From contig JAUIRK010000278.1 in the NCBI GenBank assembly GCA_030549495.1, forward strand, positions 602,001-666,000: a stretch of DNA of 64,000 nucleotides, read 5' to 3'. Positions 62,560-64,000 of the stretch are shown piece after piece; the stretch's first letter is position 1, and the number at the start of each line of letters is the position of its first letter. This DNA is from Nectonema munidae. Its lineage: Eukaryota > Nematomorpha > Nectonematoida > Nectonematidae. Both the position numbers and the translations under genes were made by a program. Under the pieces are notes generated by a model. The model ran no database searches and had not been told where the DNA came from. It saw nothing but the letters and a program-made list of their open reading frames with translations.

Positions 62560-63060
62560 AATGAGAAGACGTTGTTATAAAATGGGAATAGAACTCTACT
62601 ACTTCACCCTGAAGAATGTGACTCGAGAGAGAGGAAGAGAAAAAGTGCAAGATTCAAAAATACAAAGGCGAAGGAGCAGAAGAGAGAAATCGTAGAGTAA
62701 ACAAAAATCTTGCGCAGTGATGAAGACCGCACCTCTTGTCAAGGAAGAGGGGGGTGGTGGTATGTATGTCAATCAGCCAATCGAAAGCTGTTGAGCAAAG
62801 AAGCTCCTTTGTCACAACGTCTCGACAGAACAACAGAGAAGGCATTCTTCTTCACCCCTTTACCGTTTGTTTGTGTGAGTGAGTGAGCGTTTGGATCTGC
62901 CGACTTCAACCATGATTTCTCCCTATGACATCAAGTCACGGAACATTACGGCTTTGTGATAAATATACGGTATTCCATTAGCTGAGTATAGAATGTCTGA
63001 GCACACAACACACACACACACACCATTTCAAGTGATATACAGAGATGATGCTTACCTTGG
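62560..63060. promoter_or_regulatory. GC-richer CCAAT-containing stretch, possible promoter
   Basis: Composition rises clearly above the surrounding AT-rich DNA. It contains AATCAGCCAATCGAAAG (CCAAT box), several CG dinucleotides, a GTGAGTGAGTGAG run and a short (CA)n at 63006. On the minus strand a GTAAGC donor-like site follows at about 63057. This could be a promoter with a 5' non-coding exon, on either strand. No coding exon could be tied to it. Confidence 0.3.
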
Positions 63061-64000
63061 TAATCAGCTTATAACGGTGTCTTAAGATCAAAAGTCACAA
63101 ATTCTTTCCTTTTTGCACTAATTATATTACCGGGAACTTTAAAGTCGCCACCTTTTGTATGTAAGGAATCTTTTATATAAAACATTTTTAGTTCTATTTG
63201 GTCTTTTTGCAACTCTTGTACTTTTTATTAATTTTATTATCATTGGTTACGTAAAATGGAGTGAGCCTGGATGCGTTATAAAGATACAGCTGGTCAATTT
63301 ACTGAAGTTGGGGATTGCAAAAATGTTTAAAGGTCGGCTTTTGGCCAGTTATACTTGAATCAAGTTAAGAAAATAGGCAACTGACTCGCCCGAGGAAAGT
63401 GTGCCTTAAGCCAATATAGATTACCACCCTTCAGTGATTAAAAATATTGATAAAATTAAAAAAATTACAGATGCTTTGAATGTGACCAAAAAGACACTCC
63501 AATAATTTTTTTTATATTTTTTTATTACCACCATCTATTGTTAAAATTTTAACACTTAATAACTATTTTAGTGGTCTTAGCACTAAGGGTACAATACTTG
63601 TAACTAAAAAAAATACAAGTTTTTTTTATCAAATTTATATTTTACTTGGAGCGGAAGCTTTTTTAAACATGGATAAATTTTATTGTTATATTTACTCTTC
63701 ATATATGTTTTCTCATCGAATGCAGAGGGTGTCTTTAAATGTTCGAAAAAATTTTTTTTAGGAATCACCCTACCCTTCACTCTCTTCAACACTAGAAATA
63801 CTGAAAAGAAGTTCACTTACAAAATTATATATAAATATTACAAAATTTGGTCTTGGGCCATTCCCTTCTGCACAATTTGCTACTAGAACAACTAGGTACT
63901 GTCATGTCATTCAAGGATTGAATTGCCCTAGCCCCGTATTTTCCTAGTGAAACCGAATTGTCTGGGCCCGAATGGTCAGAGTCCTGTACCGAATTTTTGT
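63061..64000. other. AT-rich end of window; Tc1-like terminal motif
   Basis: AACATTTTTAGTTCTATTTG at 63183 repeats the terminal motif of the elements at 34404 and 59885. The rest shows no recognisable gene. Confidence 0.4.

Noticed and set aside
63056-63150. Minus-strand exon ending at GTAAGC with KGGDFKVPGNII
   Set aside because: The frame hits a stop before the donor and part of the stretch neighbours a transposon terminus; coding function is not supported.

Overview
The window is nuclear DNA from an AT-rich, intron-containing animal genome, most likely an invertebrate and plausibly an arthropod such as a crustacean. The evidence is spliced animal genes (a calcium-channel beta subunit, MANF and an ABCB9/TAPL-type peptide transporter), a 54-base intron next to multi-kilobase introns, and a dense mix of Tigger/pogo, hAT, piggyBac, Tc1-like, LINE, Penelope-like and SINE debris. 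No species can be named from the sequence alone. Nothing bacterial (operons, CRISPR, prophage) is present.

Host genes, left to right. (1) 3308-3583 (+): the last two exons and stop of a voltage-gated calcium channel beta subunit; the rest lies left of the window, and a 2.1 kb Tigger element sits in the preceding intron. (2) 7595-9395 (-): a complete four-exon MANF/ARMET gene, 169 aa, with signal peptide, all eight family cysteines, a CKNC motif and a C-terminal KKEL ER-retrieval tail. It is tail-to-tail with the channel gene. A 5.6 kb LINE with perfect 14-base target duplications has landed about 180 bp upstream of its start codon. (3) 24444-53558 (+): a complete eight-exon half-transporter of the ABCB9 type, 777 aa, with every nucleotide-binding motif intact. 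Its exons cover 2.3 kb spread over 29 kb because the introns are packed with transposons and microsatellites; intron 6 is 86% one (CA)n tract and intron 1 holds a 460-base (ATC)n tract. (4) 54470-54627 (-): a possible terminal exon of an unidentified gene, weakly supported.

Mobile DNA. 9590-15226 is a LINE with RNase H, itself split by a GC-richer retroelement fossil in opposite orientation (about 12.15-14.45 kb). 16.1-20.4 kb is a second, Jockey-like LINE with two open ORFs, cut off just after its YADD motif and followed by two tandem-repeat arrays. Introns 2 and 3 of the ABC gene hold, in order, a TIR element that has captured LINE sequence, a Tigger copy, a hAT MITE, a foldback element with subrepeats, a SINE, a ZBED5-like hAT transposase and a full-length piggyBac with 12-bp terminal repeats and TTAA duplications. 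Two TTAA-flanked MITE families recur three and four times across the window, and one tRNA-derived SINE family recurs four times.

The right end (53.6-64 kb) has no convincing complete host gene. It holds a satellite of ~135-bp monomers with three-monomer higher-order structure, a Penelope-like GIY-YIG fragment, hairpin MITEs, and a GC-richer CCAAT-containing stretch near 62.6-63.0 kb that may be a promoter. No new multi-gene system is seen. The most useful results are the exon models not visible as long ORFs (MANF, the channel beta subunit) and the element-within-element structures.
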